Source: Eubacterium sp. AF36-5BH (GTDB lineage: Bacteria > Bacillota > Clostridia > Lachnospirales > Lachnospiraceae). From it: a stretch of DNA of 64,000 nt. Below the pieces are notes generated by a model, which saw nothing but the letters and a program-made list of their open reading frames with translations, searched no databases and was not told the origin of the DNA. The stretch covers positions 1 through 64,000 of the forward strand of contig NZ_QTVG01000001.1 of NCBI RefSeq assembly GCF_003460505.1. The letters are read 5' to 3'. The first letter of the stretch is position 1. Each line of letters begins with the position of its first letter. Below, piece after piece: positions 26,628 to 35,800 of the stretch. A program made the translations under genes and the position numbers.

Positions 26628-28940
26628 TTGAATCGATGCGATTTTTCTTCTATTAGCACTTGCTTAAAAAATCATATCAGCGAAAGTAATCAAATGAGTC
26701 AGCCTGATTTTTTATACGAATTATTTGAAGATTTTATGGATGATCCGGCAAATCAGGATTTTTCTATGGATAATGGTCTGGTTTGTCGTTGGCTGACCGG
26801 TCAAGCAAAGATCAGTCCCAAAATATCTGCCTACTATTCCAAACCCAGTAATCAGAAAAAACTGGCAGAAACCATTCACCAGAATCTGCTTCCATTGATG
26901 TCTGACTGCAATATGGCTATGCAGGATATATACACATTATTTATACAAGATGACACCATCTCCGATGCCAAAAAGAAAAATCTGGCTTCTCTGTACAAAC
27001 CAGCCAGCTCACGTCTGCTTTTTCTTGCAAAGCTGATTTCTTTTGGCATGGAGCGACAATTTATCAAACGTGATACTAAAAATCAAAAATTAATTGCCGG
27101 AGGTGCCCTGTCACCCATTGTGCTGGATTATATTATGGACAGTGAGGTTCCGAAACCATGCCGTCATTTTATCGGAAGAGATAAAGAACTAGAAGAATTA
27201 TATACCATGCTTGAGGAAAACCGTCATGTTTTTCTTTGCGGAATTGCCGGTATTGGTAAAAGCGAACTTGCCAAAGCCTACGCAAAACATTACAAAAAGC
27301 ATTACACTAACATTCTATATGTAGAATATACAGGTGATCTTCATCAGGACATTACTGACATGGATTTTATTGATGATCCACCAGAAATCAGCGAACAGGA
27401 ACGGTTTCAAAGACATAACCGTTTTCTGCGTTCCCTGAAATCCGATACTCTGCTTATCATAGATAATTTTAATGTCACAGCTACACAGGACAGTTTTCTG
27501 TCAGTAGTATTAAAATACCGCTGTCAGATTTTATTTACGACCAGAAGTAATCTGAATGAATACTGTACTTTTCAATTAAAAGAAATAAAGGATATAAACA
27601 TTCTTTTCCAACTGACATCTGCATTTTATTCAGAAGCAGACAAGTATCGTTCGACCGTCGAAAAAATCATAGAGACCGTACACTATCATACTTTTGCTGT
27701 AGAACTGGCTGCAAAACTTTTGGAAAATGGAATTTCAACTCCAGGTCAGTTATTAGCAAAACTTCAGGAAGAAAGAGCATCTCTCGATAACGAAGATAAA
27801 ATTAAGATAATCAAGGATGGTCAAAGCAGTAAAGCCACTTATTATAGTCATATCCATACTCTATTTTCACTATATGCTTTATCCCGAAAACAGCAGGATA
27901 TCATGTGCAATTTGTGTTTTCTTCCTTACACTGGTATTTCTGCCCGCATATTCGCCAAATGGCTGGAACTGCCTACCTTAAATGAAATTAACGACTTGAT
28001 TGAAACTGGTTTTGTGCAGACAACTACACGTCACACAATCTCCCTGCATCCTATGATTAAGGAAATTGCCCTTTCAGAGACAAAACCATCTGTAAGTAGC
28101 TGTCACATATTACTGGATTCTTTACAGAAAATATGTTTAATGCATGGAATTGAAGTCGATTATTACAAGAAGCTGTTTCAGACAGCAGGAAACATCATAG
28201 AATTGATTGAAAAAGATGATATACCAAAATATCTACTTTTTCTGGAAAATGTTTTTCCATATATGGATAATTATAATTACCAGAAAGGTATGAAAGAAAT
28301 CATTCAGGAATTAAAAAATTTTTTGAAGCCTAAAGACATTGGCACCGATTCTGACCGGGCATTGTTACTGGATTTTCAGGCTACTCTTGAAATCAAGCCA
28401 GAAAAAGCAATAAAACTGGAAAAGGATGCACTTGCCCAGATAGAAAATATCACTGCTGACAATGCTCGCCTTGTTTCCAACCTTCATGCCAATCTCGGTG
28501 GACTTTACCGCATGAACGGTCATCCCGATCTTGCAAGAGAACACATGGAAAAAAGTATCTCACTGCTTGACCAATTTAACCTGCTTCATATAAATGACAG
28601 CATACCTCAGATTGCCAATTATGCAATGTTCCTGACAGAACAGCAGGAACCCGAAAGAGGCATCTCTGAATTGCAAAAATTATCCGGCATCATCAAGGAA
28701 TACCATTCCGATGACTGTCTGGATTATGCCAAAGTACAGGAAACCCTTGGAACCATTTATCTGATGACTGCCAATCTTCCGCAAGCCAAAACACATTTTA
28801 AAAGAGCTTTCAAAATATATGAAAAGATCTGGGCTGATGAACCAGAAATGATTGAAGCAAAATATCAGGAAATTCAGGAGTTATATCCACAGATTGGATT
28901 TTGCATTGGAAAAAATCTATCCGGTCTTTTAACAAAATAA
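26628..28940 (+). CDS. STAND-type NTPase with NB-ARC-like core and TPR-like C-terminus
   Basis: The protein has 770 residues and starts with TTG after AAAGGGG. The N-terminal helical domain (1-170) contains DFLYELFEDFMDDPA and GLVCRWLTGQAKIS, likely a helix-turn-helix or adaptor. The nucleotide-binding core begins with HFIGRDKELEELY. It has Walker A GIAGIGKSE (about 205-213), Walker B LLIIDNFN (about 283-290) and the sensor ILFTTRSN. A winged-helix region follows (about 410-490). The C-terminal 200 residues contain helical repeats of TPR type (ANLGGLYRMNGHPDLAREHM, ETLGTIYLMTANLPQAKTHF). Such STAND proteins are switch-like sensors: transcription regulators or defence proteins. No effector domain was recognised. 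Confidence 0.85.
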   Translation: MNRCDFSSISTCLKNHISESNQMSQPDFLYELFEDFMDDPANQDFSMDNGLVCRWLTGQAKISPKISAYYSKPSNQKKLAETIHQNLLPLMSDCNMAMQDIYTLFIQDDTISDAKKKNLASLYKPASSRLLFLAKLISFGMERQFIKRDTKNQKLIAGGALSPIVLDYIMDSEVPKPCRHFIGRDKELEELYTMLEENRHVFLCGIAGIGKSELAKAYAKHYKKHYTNILYVEYTGDLHQDITDMDFIDDPPEISEQERFQRHNRFLRSLKSDTLLIIDNFNVTATQDSFLSVVLKYRCQILFTTRSNLNEYCTFQLKEIKDINILFQLTSAFYSEADKYRSTVEKIIETVHYHTFAVELAAKLLENGISTPGQLLAKLQEERASLDNEDKIKIIKDGQSSKATYYSHIHTLFSLYALSRKQQDIMCNLCFLPYTGISARIFAKWLELPTLNEINDLIETGFVQTTTRHTISLHPMIKEIALSETKPSVSSCHILLDSLQKICLMHGIEVDYYKKLFQTAGNIIELIEKDDIPKYLLFLENVFPYMDNYNYQKGMKEIIQELKNFLKPKDIGTDSDRALLLDFQATLEIKPEKAIKLEKDALAQIENITADNARLVSNLHANLGGLYRMNGHPDLAREHMEKSISLLDQFNLLHINDSIPQIANYAMFLTEQQEPERGISELQKLSGIIKEYHSDDCLDYAKVQETLGTIYLMTANLPQAKTHFKRAFKIYEKIWADEPEMIEAKYQEIQELYPQIGFCIGKNLSGLLTK

Positions 28941-28977
28941 GCATAATTTACGGCGGGCAACTTGCCCGCCGTTATAT

Positions 28978-29850
28978 TCAACTATTCGTCAAATAAATAT
29001 ATGCATCTTCCAAAGTGATATCATTATCCAGGACACAATTCTCATTTGGCTTTCCTTTGCTTAATACTTTCATATGAATTCCATTTTCTACATACTGCTT
29101 AGATGATATAGAATAATTGGCTTCTAACAAACGGGCTTCTTCTGCATTTTGTACCGTACAATTCCAAACACAGCCCTTTGCATTTTCCAGCAACCCACTC
29201 ACGCTTCCAGAATATAAAAAACTTCCCTTTTTCATAATGGCAAGCTGTGTACAGGTTGCTGCTAAATCTTCTACTACATGAGTGGAAAACAGCACAGTTC
29301 TATCCTTTGAAAAATCAACCAAAAGATTGCGGATCCTGATTCTTTCTTCCGGATCTAACCCGGTGGTAGGTTCATCAATAATCAAAAAATCCGGATTATT
29401 AAGAAGTGCCTGTATGAGTCCGACACGTCTCTTCATACCACCAGATAATTGCCGCATTTTTTTATTCTGATGCTCTGTAAGAGAAGTCTTTTCCAGATAA
29501 TAGGTAATTCTTTGTTCGAGGTCATTTCTGGCTACTCCTGACAGTCCCCCCATATATACAAGACATTCTTTCACCGTAAGATTCGGATATAAGTCGATTT
29601 CCTGTGGAAGATAACCAATCTTTTTCTGTATTTTCTCATAATTTCCCTCGTTATACAGAATTCCATCAAGGGAAACCATTCCTTCCGTTTGTTTTAAAAC
29701 AGTTGTAAGAACCCTCATCAAAGTGGTTTTTCCGGCACCATTCTCACCCAAAAGTCCGTAAATTCCCTTAGGTATTTCAAGAGATGCCTTATTTACTGCA
29801 ACTACACCATTTTTAAATCTAACTGTTAAATCATTTATTCTAATACTCAT
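28978..29850 (-). CDS. ABC transporter ATP-binding protein
   Basis: This protein of 290 residues has the complete ABC motifs: Walker A GLLGENGAGKTT, Q-loop YLPQEIDLYP, signature QLSGGMKRR, Walker B LIIDEPTTGLDPEE and the switch histidine in STHVVED. It drives the two membrane proteins encoded upstream (29854-30510 and 30507-31577). The gene order response regulator, kinase, permease, permease, ATPase on one strand matches self-regulated peptide exporters or immunity systems such as LanFEG-like and bacitracin-type modules. The gene starts 3 bases after the preceding stop. Confidence 0.92.
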   Translation of the reverse strand: MSIRINDLTVRFKNGVVAVNKASLEIPKGIYGLLGENGAGKTTLMRVLTTVLKQTEGMVSLDGILYNEGNYEKIQKKIGYLPQEIDLYPNLTVKECLVYMGGLSGVARNDLEQRITYYLEKTSLTEHQNKKMRQLSGGMKRRVGLIQALLNNPDFLIIDEPTTGLDPEERIRIRNLLVDFSKDRTVLFSTHVVEDLAATCTQLAIMKKGSFLYSGSVSGLLENAKGCVWNCTVQNAEEARLLEANYSISSKQYVENGIHMKVLSKGKPNENCVLDNDITLEDAYIYLTNS

Positions 29851-29853
29851 AAT

Positions 29854-30510
29854 CTATCCTCTTTTCTTTAAAGTCATTGGTAATACTGCAAATAAAAACA
29901 GCCCCGCTATAAAAGACACAAGCGTTCCATAAATCCAACTCTCGGACATTAATTGAGTAGGTTCACAAAAGCTGAAAGAAAACAATCCCAGATTTCCGAA
30001 AAATGAACTTCCCGCTTTTGATATAAGTCCAATGACAATTCCAAATAAACATCCAATACCTGCCCACATATTTCGAAGCAATGTACACAAAATCACAGAG
30101 CATATACTCCAAAGCCAGATAGTTCCAAACATTGCAATGAAATATAAAAGAAATATCTGAATACCCGAAATGCCTTCGTTTACACTGCCCGGTTTTTGCC
30201 AGAAAAACAAAACATATCCAACACAGGAAAGTATTAATAAATATAATATTTGAACGCCCACTCTCTGCGATATTACTTTTAACTGCTTTTTTTGATCATA
30301 CAAATGAAATACATCGGCACGCTTACTTTTTACTTCCATCAAATATGTGTCACTACAAAAAATAATTGTTAAAAATGCTATTGGCGACTGAATCGCTGAA
30401 CCGATTTCTTCATAGTATATAATCGGATGAATAGCACACAATATCAGTATAAATGCACATGAATAAAAAATCTTATATAACGACAGGCAGTTTTTTAGTT
30501 CCGTTTTCAA
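29854..30510 (-). CDS. ABC transporter membrane subunit
   Basis: This integral membrane protein of 218 residues has about six hydrophobic helices (IFYSCAFILILCAIHPIIYY, FLTIIFCSDTYLM, ILYLLILSCVGYVLFFW, IFLLYFIAMFGTIWLWSICS and two more). The TTG start at 30510 is preferred because AGGAGGAGGG lies just upstream and it overlaps the preceding stop as TTGA; the frame could be extended to 30549. It forms one exporter with the neighbouring permease and ATPase. The substrate is unknown, with an antimicrobial peptide most likely from the context. Confidence 0.78.
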   Translation of the reverse strand: MKTELKNCLSLYKIFYSCAFILILCAIHPIIYYEEIGSAIQSPIAFLTIIFCSDTYLMEVKSKRADVFHLYDQKKQLKVISQRVGVQILYLLILSCVGYVLFFWQKPGSVNEGISGIQIFLLYFIAMFGTIWLWSICSVILCTLLRNMWAGIGCLFGIVIGLISKAGSSFFGNLGLFSFSFCEPTQLMSESWIYGTLVSFIAGLFLFAVLPMTLKKRG

Positions 30511-31577
30511 TGAACCCTCCTCCTTTTCCAGATTGTAACAGAAATACATACTAATATAACTGATGAAATTACAAGAATAATCTGATTTATGTTTGACATT
30601 TTGGCTACATGTGTTTCAAAAAATCTGCCAGGGAATCGCACCATAATAGAGAACGGTCTCATATAATAAATATCATTCTTCATGGTCAGCATATTTGAAT
30701 ATATAATGTGTAAAAACAAGATTGGTGCTGCCGGAAGCGGATTTTTAAATATTACTGCTGTAATTGTATAGACACAACATATCATCAAAAGATTCGGAAT
30801 AATATAGATCAGAGAATTCACGCAAAAATCAATTGGTGTTACTGGAAAGCCCGATTCTAAAGACGTTTTCAAACACAGCATAAAGAATATAACATTCAAA
30901 ATCACTAATACTCCCAGCATACTAATGAATCCGCTTATTACTTTCCCACATATATATTGGACTGCCGTAACAGGCTTTGTATGTAATAATTCATAGGTAC
31001 TTTTTCGTGTATCCTGAATAAATAAAAATGATAGCAAGACTGTTGCAAAAAAAGCCATATGCAATCCTGCAAAATCCGTAAATTTTTTGGCAAAGTACCA
31101 GGAAAAAGAATGTTCGGATAATTTCCGCTCGATATAATGATTGATTTCTTCTGCTGTCCCCTTATGAATTTCAAGGTCATCATAAGCATCTATTGCATTA
31201 TAATAGCCATATTGGGATTCCAAAAACTCAGAAGCAGTCTTTACATCCATATTCTGAATTTCTTTCATTACATGATCTGCTTCCTGCCTGCTAAATCCAA
31301 AACCATTTTTGGAGGTGTCCATTAACGTCTCTTTGATCGTATCTTCCCACTCCCTTCTTCTTTCTTTATCATCAGATGTGGGAATGTACCCATCCATGAC
31401 ATCAGCATCTTCCAATGCTACGTCATTTTGTGTGATCTTTTCATTCGGTTTGATATAATGAATTTGCAAATACGATGACAGACATTGATACATACTGGCA
31501 ACTATAATAATCAAGCCAATCCACAAAACAGGGTTCTTTAAATAATCAAGTATACTTCTTTTTATGATTGTTTTCAT
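30507..31577 (-). CDS. ABC-2 type membrane subunit
   Basis: This protein of 356 residues starts MKTIIKRSILDYLKNP after AGGAAGAG (the longer frame to 31661 lacks a ribosome site). One N-terminal membrane helix is followed by a soluble loop of about 120 residues (NEKITQNDVALEDADVMDG onward) and then about five helices. The layout is that of ABC-2 exporters of the bacteriocin-immunity type, with a large extracytoplasmic loop after helix 1. It is co-transcribed with the second permease and the ATPase. Confidence 0.78.
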   Translation of the reverse strand: MKTIIKRSILDYLKNPVLWIGLIIIVASMYQCLSSYLQIHYIKPNEKITQNDVALEDADVMDGYIPTSDDKERRREWEDTIKETLMDTSKNGFGFSRQEADHVMKEIQNMDVKTASEFLESQYGYYNAIDAYDDLEIHKGTAEEINHYIERKLSEHSFSWYFAKKFTDFAGLHMAFFATVLLSFLFIQDTRKSTYELLHTKPVTAVQYICGKVISGFISMLGVLVILNVIFFMLCLKTSLESGFPVTPIDFCVNSLIYIIPNLLMICCVYTITAVIFKNPLPAAPILFLHIIYSNMLTMKNDIYYMRPFSIMVRFPGRFFETHVAKMSNINQIILVISSVILVCISVTIWKRRRVH

Positions 31578-31693
31578 TGTATCTCTTCCTTTCTTTATTT
31601 CTTTAACAACATCATACAAATCAATTCTCAATAAATTCACAACAAAAAAGACTAAAACCACTTTATTTGTGATTTCAGCCTTATAAAGTATTT

Positions 31694-32872
31694 TTATTCA
31701 GCTTTGAAAAGAGCTTCTACATGAGCACCGCCTTGTCTGGCATTATATATTTTCAAATTTCCTCCATGCTTTTCACAGAAAATACGAGAAATATACATAC
31801 CAAGGCCAAAATGCTTTAAATCATCTTGTGGATTCTTATGATAAAATGGTTCTGTTACTTTTTCCTCAGTATCCACAAACCCTATTCCATCATCTTCAAC
31901 AGAAATTATAAGAAAACCATCCTTTTTCTTTATCTGCAAAGCAATACTTTTTTGTGCATATCGAACCGCATTTTCCAGTAAGTTGTCTGTCACTTCCATG
32001 ACAAGTTCCTCATCCACTTTCACAATGTTTTGTTCCTGCACTCTTTCTACCTTACATAATTTACTTTCCTTCTTGGACAGCATGGCAGCTTCTGCCTCAA
32101 TCTTTTTTGCCAGTTCCGATAATTCTATCTCTGAGCATTGCAGTTCCCTCTGTTCTAAATGGGACATTTTTCTCATGTTTTCCGTGAAATGCTCTATACG
32201 GTCAATCTGATACATGCCTGTTTGTAAGATATCAATAACATCCTCTGTTTTTATACTCTCAGAAGAAACAAACTCTAAGAGCATTTCCTGATACCCTCGC
32301 AATATGGAAAGTGGAGAACGTATATCATGTGCAATTGCATTCCGCAAAGCCTTCTCGTCATCAATCATTCGCCACATCTTTCTGTTGTTATCTGCTAAAG
32401 CACTTCGCATCATTTCAAATTCTTTACACAAAGTTCCCATCTCATCTTTATTTTCATAGGACACATGAAAATCCAGTTCATTATCTGCAATCATTTGTGA
32501 GGCATCTTTTAGTTCCTGTAGAGGTGTCTTTAACTTATTTTTATAAAAAAAGAATACCGCAACAACACTCCCAACAATCGAAAAAATCAGTACCGAATAT
32601 GTTTCCATAAAGTCACACATTTCCGAAAGATGATAGTCCAAACGATTCATCTGCGATTGATTAGGTCTTGATATCTCAATCTCGTATTTCTTTCCATATT
32701 GCTGAAACATGTCCGTATAATCTGCATAATCAATATATTTTTCCCATATTTTATTCTGCATATTTCCTGCAAAATGAACTGTAAATCCAGATAACAGAAA
32801 TGCTGCCGTTAAGCTGATCACAAAATAAAGCAGAATTGTTTTTTTCAGTGACAAGTTTCTTATTTTTTCCAT
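31694..32872 (-). CDS. Sensor histidine kinase
   Basis: The protein has 392 residues. Two membrane helices (about 12-34 and 88-108) flank a short extracytoplasmic sensor region. A HAMP-like linker follows, then the H-box IAHDIRSPLSILRGYQ (phospho-acceptor His) and the ATPase motifs DNLLENAVRYA (N), VEDDGIGF (G1) and HFGLGMYISR (G2). The start at 32872 is supported by GGGGGA and overlaps the response regulator gene end by 13 bases. It pairs with the regulator at 32860-33534 and probably senses the substrate of the adjacent ABC exporter. Confidence 0.9.
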   Translation of the reverse strand: MEKIRNLSLKKTILLYFVISLTAAFLLSGFTVHFAGNMQNKIWEKYIDYADYTDMFQQYGKKYEIEISRPNQSQMNRLDYHLSEMCDFMETYSVLIFSIVGSVVAVFFFYKNKLKTPLQELKDASQMIADNELDFHVSYENKDEMGTLCKEFEMMRSALADNNRKMWRMIDDEKALRNAIAHDIRSPLSILRGYQEMLLEFVSSESIKTEDVIDILQTGMYQIDRIEHFTENMRKMSHLEQRELQCSEIELSELAKKIEAEAAMLSKKESKLCKVERVQEQNIVKVDEELVMEVTDNLLENAVRYAQKSIALQIKKKDGFLIISVEDDGIGFVDTEEKVTEPFYHKNPQDDLKHFGLGMYISRIFCEKHGGNLKIYNARQGGAHVEALFKAE

Positions 32873-33534
32873 CGGTATCCAATCCCCCATACAGTTTCTA
32901 TGTATTCTTTTTCTGAATAATCCGCTATTTTTTTCCTTATACGCCGTACTAATTCCGTTATCGTTCTACTGTCCCCTTCCGCATCATATCCACAGACTTG
33001 TGCATATATACGTTCTTTATCAAACACCTGCCCTGGATGCATGGATAAGAATTCAATAATCTGATATTCAATTTTTGTGAACTCCATCCTGTGTCCAGCT
33101 ATAGCTACTATTTTTTCAGAATAATCAATCAGCATTTCATCCATGAAACGGTATTCCGTTTTTTGTTGATGCCTTTCTTCTCTCTTTATGTTTGTGACAA
33201 TCCTTGCTTCCAACTCCCGAAGACTAAATGGTTTCGTAATATAATCATCCCCACCTGAAAGCAACCCATTAATTTTATCATCTTCGTCAACTCTTGCTGT
33301 CAGAAATAAAATTGGACATAACACTTTACTGCGTATCAGACGACATACTTCAATCCCATCCATGCGTGGCATATTGATATCCAACAAAATAATATCCGGT
33401 TTCATTTTTATTTTATTTAATGCTTCCATTCCATCTGTAGCCGTAATGGTTTCATATTGTTTCATATTAAAATAACTACAAAGCATTTTCACCAATTCTT
33501 TATCATCATCGACAACTAAAATCTTGTATTTCAT
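32860..33534 (-). CDS. OmpR/PhoB-family response regulator
   Basis: This protein of 224 residues starts MKYKILVVDDD with GGAGGTGG upstream; the longer frame to 33612 is not supported. The receiver domain has DDD near residue 9, the phosphorylation site in IILLDINMPRMDG and the conserved Lys in DDYITKPF. The winged-helix C-terminus contains EYQIIEFLSMHPGQVFDKERIY and RRIRKKIADYS...VWGIGYRW. It is the first gene of the operon that ends with the ABC ATPase, so autoregulation of the exporter is likely. Confidence 0.93.
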   Translation of the reverse strand: MKYKILVVDDDKELVKMLCSYFNMKQYETITATDGMEALNKIKMKPDIILLDINMPRMDGIEVCRLIRSKVLCPILFLTARVDEDDKINGLLSGGDDYITKPFSLRELEARIVTNIKREERHQQKTEYRFMDEMLIDYSEKIVAIAGHRMEFTKIEYQIIEFLSMHPGQVFDKERIYAQVCGYDAEGDSRTITELVRRIRKKIADYSEKEYIETVWGIGYRWKK

Positions 33535-33754
33535 CCAAACCACCTCCAGTATCCATATTATACGATAAAAAACAATGAAATCACAACAAGAGTACATGAA
33601 GAACGTAAGCACAATATATCTTTTTTCTCAATTCCTGCTCAATTTCCCCTCAATGCCTTTTTCCTCCGATTTTCGTATGCTTATCCCACAGCAGAGCAGT
33701 ACCACACCGGTACGACCTGCTGAATCAATCAATACGAAAACGGAGGTATTTTTT

Positions 33755-34672
33755 ATGCGAGAACTCAGAAACACCAAAATCATTGCTGTAGATCATGGCT
33801 ACGGCAATATGAAAACAGCAAACACCGTCACCCCAACCGGCATCAAAGCCTATGAAACTGAACCAATCTTCACCGGGAATATTCTGGAATACAACGGCAT
33901 TTACTACCGGATCGGCGAAGGACACAAAGAATTTATCCCGGATAAAGCTATGGACGAAGAATATTATCTTCTGACGCTAATGGCTATTGCAAGGGAACTG
34001 AATGTCTTTTCCATCCGTGAAGCAGATGTTCATCTGGCTGCCGGACTTCCTCTGACATGGATCAGAAATCAAAGAGAAGCTTTTCGTTCCTATCTGCTCC
34101 AGAATCCAGAAGTCCATTACCGTTTCAACGGCAAAGAATATCATCTCCGCTTTGTGGGATGTAGCCTTTACCCACAGGGATATCCGGCTATTGTAAACCA
34201 CCTTGGAAATTTCAAGGGAACTAATCTCCTTGCAGATATCGGAAACGGAACCATGAACATTCTGTATATCAACAATAAGAAAGCACAAGAAAGCCGATGC
34301 TGGACAGAAAAACTTGGTGTAAACCAATGCATGATTGCTGCAAAGAACGCTGTTCTGGACAAATTTGGAGTGAAGATTGAAGAATCTACAGTAGAACAGA
34401 TTCTGCGGTTTGGAACAGCTGACATTTCAGCACCATATATGGATTGTATCAGTTCTATTGCCAGACAGTATGTGGCAGAACTTTTTTCCACACTCCGCAA
34501 ATATGAATACAATCCTGACCTAATGCGCCTGTATGTAGTTGGCGGCGGTGGATGTCTGATCCGTAACTTCGGAACGTATGACAAATTACGAGTCACCATC
34601 ATTGATGACATCTGCGCCACCGCCAAAGGTTACGAATCTCTGGCTTATATGAGCCTGAAAAGGAGGGGATAA
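33755..34672 (+). CDS. parM: ParM/StbA-like actin ATPase (IME)
   Basis: This protein of 305 residues starts MRELRNTKIIAVDHGYGNMK with CGGAGG upstream. The actin-fold motifs are AVDHGYGNMKTANT, LLADIGNGTMNILYI and YVVGGGGCLIRNF. It is clearly homologous to the ICE ParM at 20486-21415 but diverged (for example YYLLTLMAIARELN against FYLLTLAAIAKELK). It is followed after 3 bases by its own ParR gene and then by repA, so it partitions a plasmid-like form of this element. Confidence 0.9.
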   Translation: MRELRNTKIIAVDHGYGNMKTANTVTPTGIKAYETEPIFTGNILEYNGIYYRIGEGHKEFIPDKAMDEEYYLLTLMAIARELNVFSIREADVHLAAGLPLTWIRNQREAFRSYLLQNPEVHYRFNGKEYHLRFVGCSLYPQGYPAIVNHLGNFKGTNLLADIGNGTMNILYINNKKAQESRCWTEKLGVNQCMIAAKNAVLDKFGVKIEESTVEQILRFGTADISAPYMDCISSIARQYVAELFSTLRKYEYNPDLMRLYVVGGGGCLIRNFGTYDKLRVTIIDDICATAKGYESLAYMSLKRRG

Positions 34673-34675
34673 ACC

Positions 34676-35059
34676 ATGCAGAACAATATCCGCAACACAA
34701 ACCTGCGCTTTAATCTGGACAAAGAACAGCAACGGAGAGCCTGGGAATATTTACAGACGATGGACAGGCAGGATTTTAAATCTTACAGTCAGGTAATCTC
34801 TCTTGCACTGGTAGATTATTTTGACCGCTACTACCGCACACAGGCTGATCCTTATCTGGAAACAAGAGAACGGGAAGAACTTTTTGTGAAACAGATTGTA
34901 GATGCAGTGGAAAACAGTCTGAAACAGGCATTGCCACTTTTTCTTTCCGGACTGACTGCAGGCATGGCGCAAAGGGAGCCCCAAATCAGGGCATCCTTTC
35001 CAGCACCTGAAAATTCACAGCCAGATAGTGATGTAGACTGGGATTTTCTTGGGGAATAA
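34676..35059 (+). CDS. parR: ParR-like partition adaptor (IME)
   Basis: This protein of 127 residues starts MQNNIRNTNLRFNLDKEQQ. The N-terminal region (about 10-60) looks like a DNA-binding fold with SYSQVISLALVDYFDRYYR. A helical region and an acidic C-terminal tail (DSDVDWDFLGE) follow, as in ParR proteins that contact ParM filaments by their C-terminus. The gene lies between parM and repA with gaps of 3 and 24 bases, in the order known from Tn1549-type elements. Confidence 0.78.
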   Translation: MQNNIRNTNLRFNLDKEQQRRAWEYLQTMDRQDFKSYSQVISLALVDYFDRYYRTQADPYLETREREELFVKQIVDAVENSLKQALPLFLSGLTAGMAQREPQIRASFPAPENSQPDSDVDWDFLGE

Positions 35060-35083
35060 ACCCTTTTGATTGGAGGTGAACAC

Positions 35084-35800
35084 ATGACTGACTTTCTGAC
35101 AGCAGACACCAACCTGCCATCTTATATGATGTTTCCCCGTTTCCTTCTGGACATGGAAATAAACGAAACTGCCAAAATGCTTTATATTATCCTGCTCGAC
35201 CGGGCAAGGCTTTCCCAGAAAAATGAGGGGTGGTCAGATACAGACGGTCATGTGTTCATTTACTTTACGATTGAAGCACTGGCAGAAGTTCTCCACAAAA
35301 GCCAGATGACGGTTAAAACTGCTCTGGCAGTACTGGAAAAACAGGAGCTTATCTTCCGAAAACGGCAGGGTCCCGGACAGCCCAATCGGATTTATGTAAA
35401 ACTCCCAAAAGAAACCATCCACTATACAGACAGATTTCTTTCCCTAAGACAGACAGAAAACTGTCCTATTGACAGACAGGATTCTTTCCCTGATACAGAC
35501 AGAAAACTGTCTGGTAATAAGAAAGAGATAAAAAAGAACAATTTAGCAATAAGAGGGAGTAAGGAGCCACTCTCACCCTATGGAAAATTTCAAAATGTTT
35601 TTCTGTCAGAAAAAGAGCTTGAAGATATCCGGCAGACAATCCCTGACTGGAAGGATTATATTGAACGCTTATCCGGTTATATGGCTTCTACCGGAAAGCA
35701 ATATCAGAACCACGCAGCTACCATCATCAGTTGGGCAAGACAGGATCATCCTGCTTCCCGACAACGAAATTACGAAAGTGAGGAATACGAAACATTATGA
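35084..35800 (+). CDS. repA: Replication initiator RepA (RepA_N family)
   Basis: This protein of 238 residues has an N-terminal RepA_N domain (LPSYMMFPRFLLDMEINETAKMLYIILLDR..., then EALAEVLHKSQMTVKTALAVLEKQELI), a winged-helix DNA-binding fold. A variable linker and a C-terminal piece (PDWKDYIERLSGYMASTGKQY) follow. It initiates replication of the circular element. The start at 35084 follows GGAGGTG; the longer frame starts on a TTG. It overlaps the dnaC-like gene by 4 bases. Confidence 0.85.
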   Translation: MTDFLTADTNLPSYMMFPRFLLDMEINETAKMLYIILLDRARLSQKNEGWSDTDGHVFIYFTIEALAEVLHKSQMTVKTALAVLEKQELIFRKRQGPGQPNRIYVKLPKETIHYTDRFLSLRQTENCPIDRQDSFPDTDRKLSGNKKEIKKNNLAIRGSKEPLSPYGKFQNVFLSEKELEDIRQTIPDWKDYIERLSGYMASTGKQYQNHAATIISWARQDHPASRQRNYESEEYETL

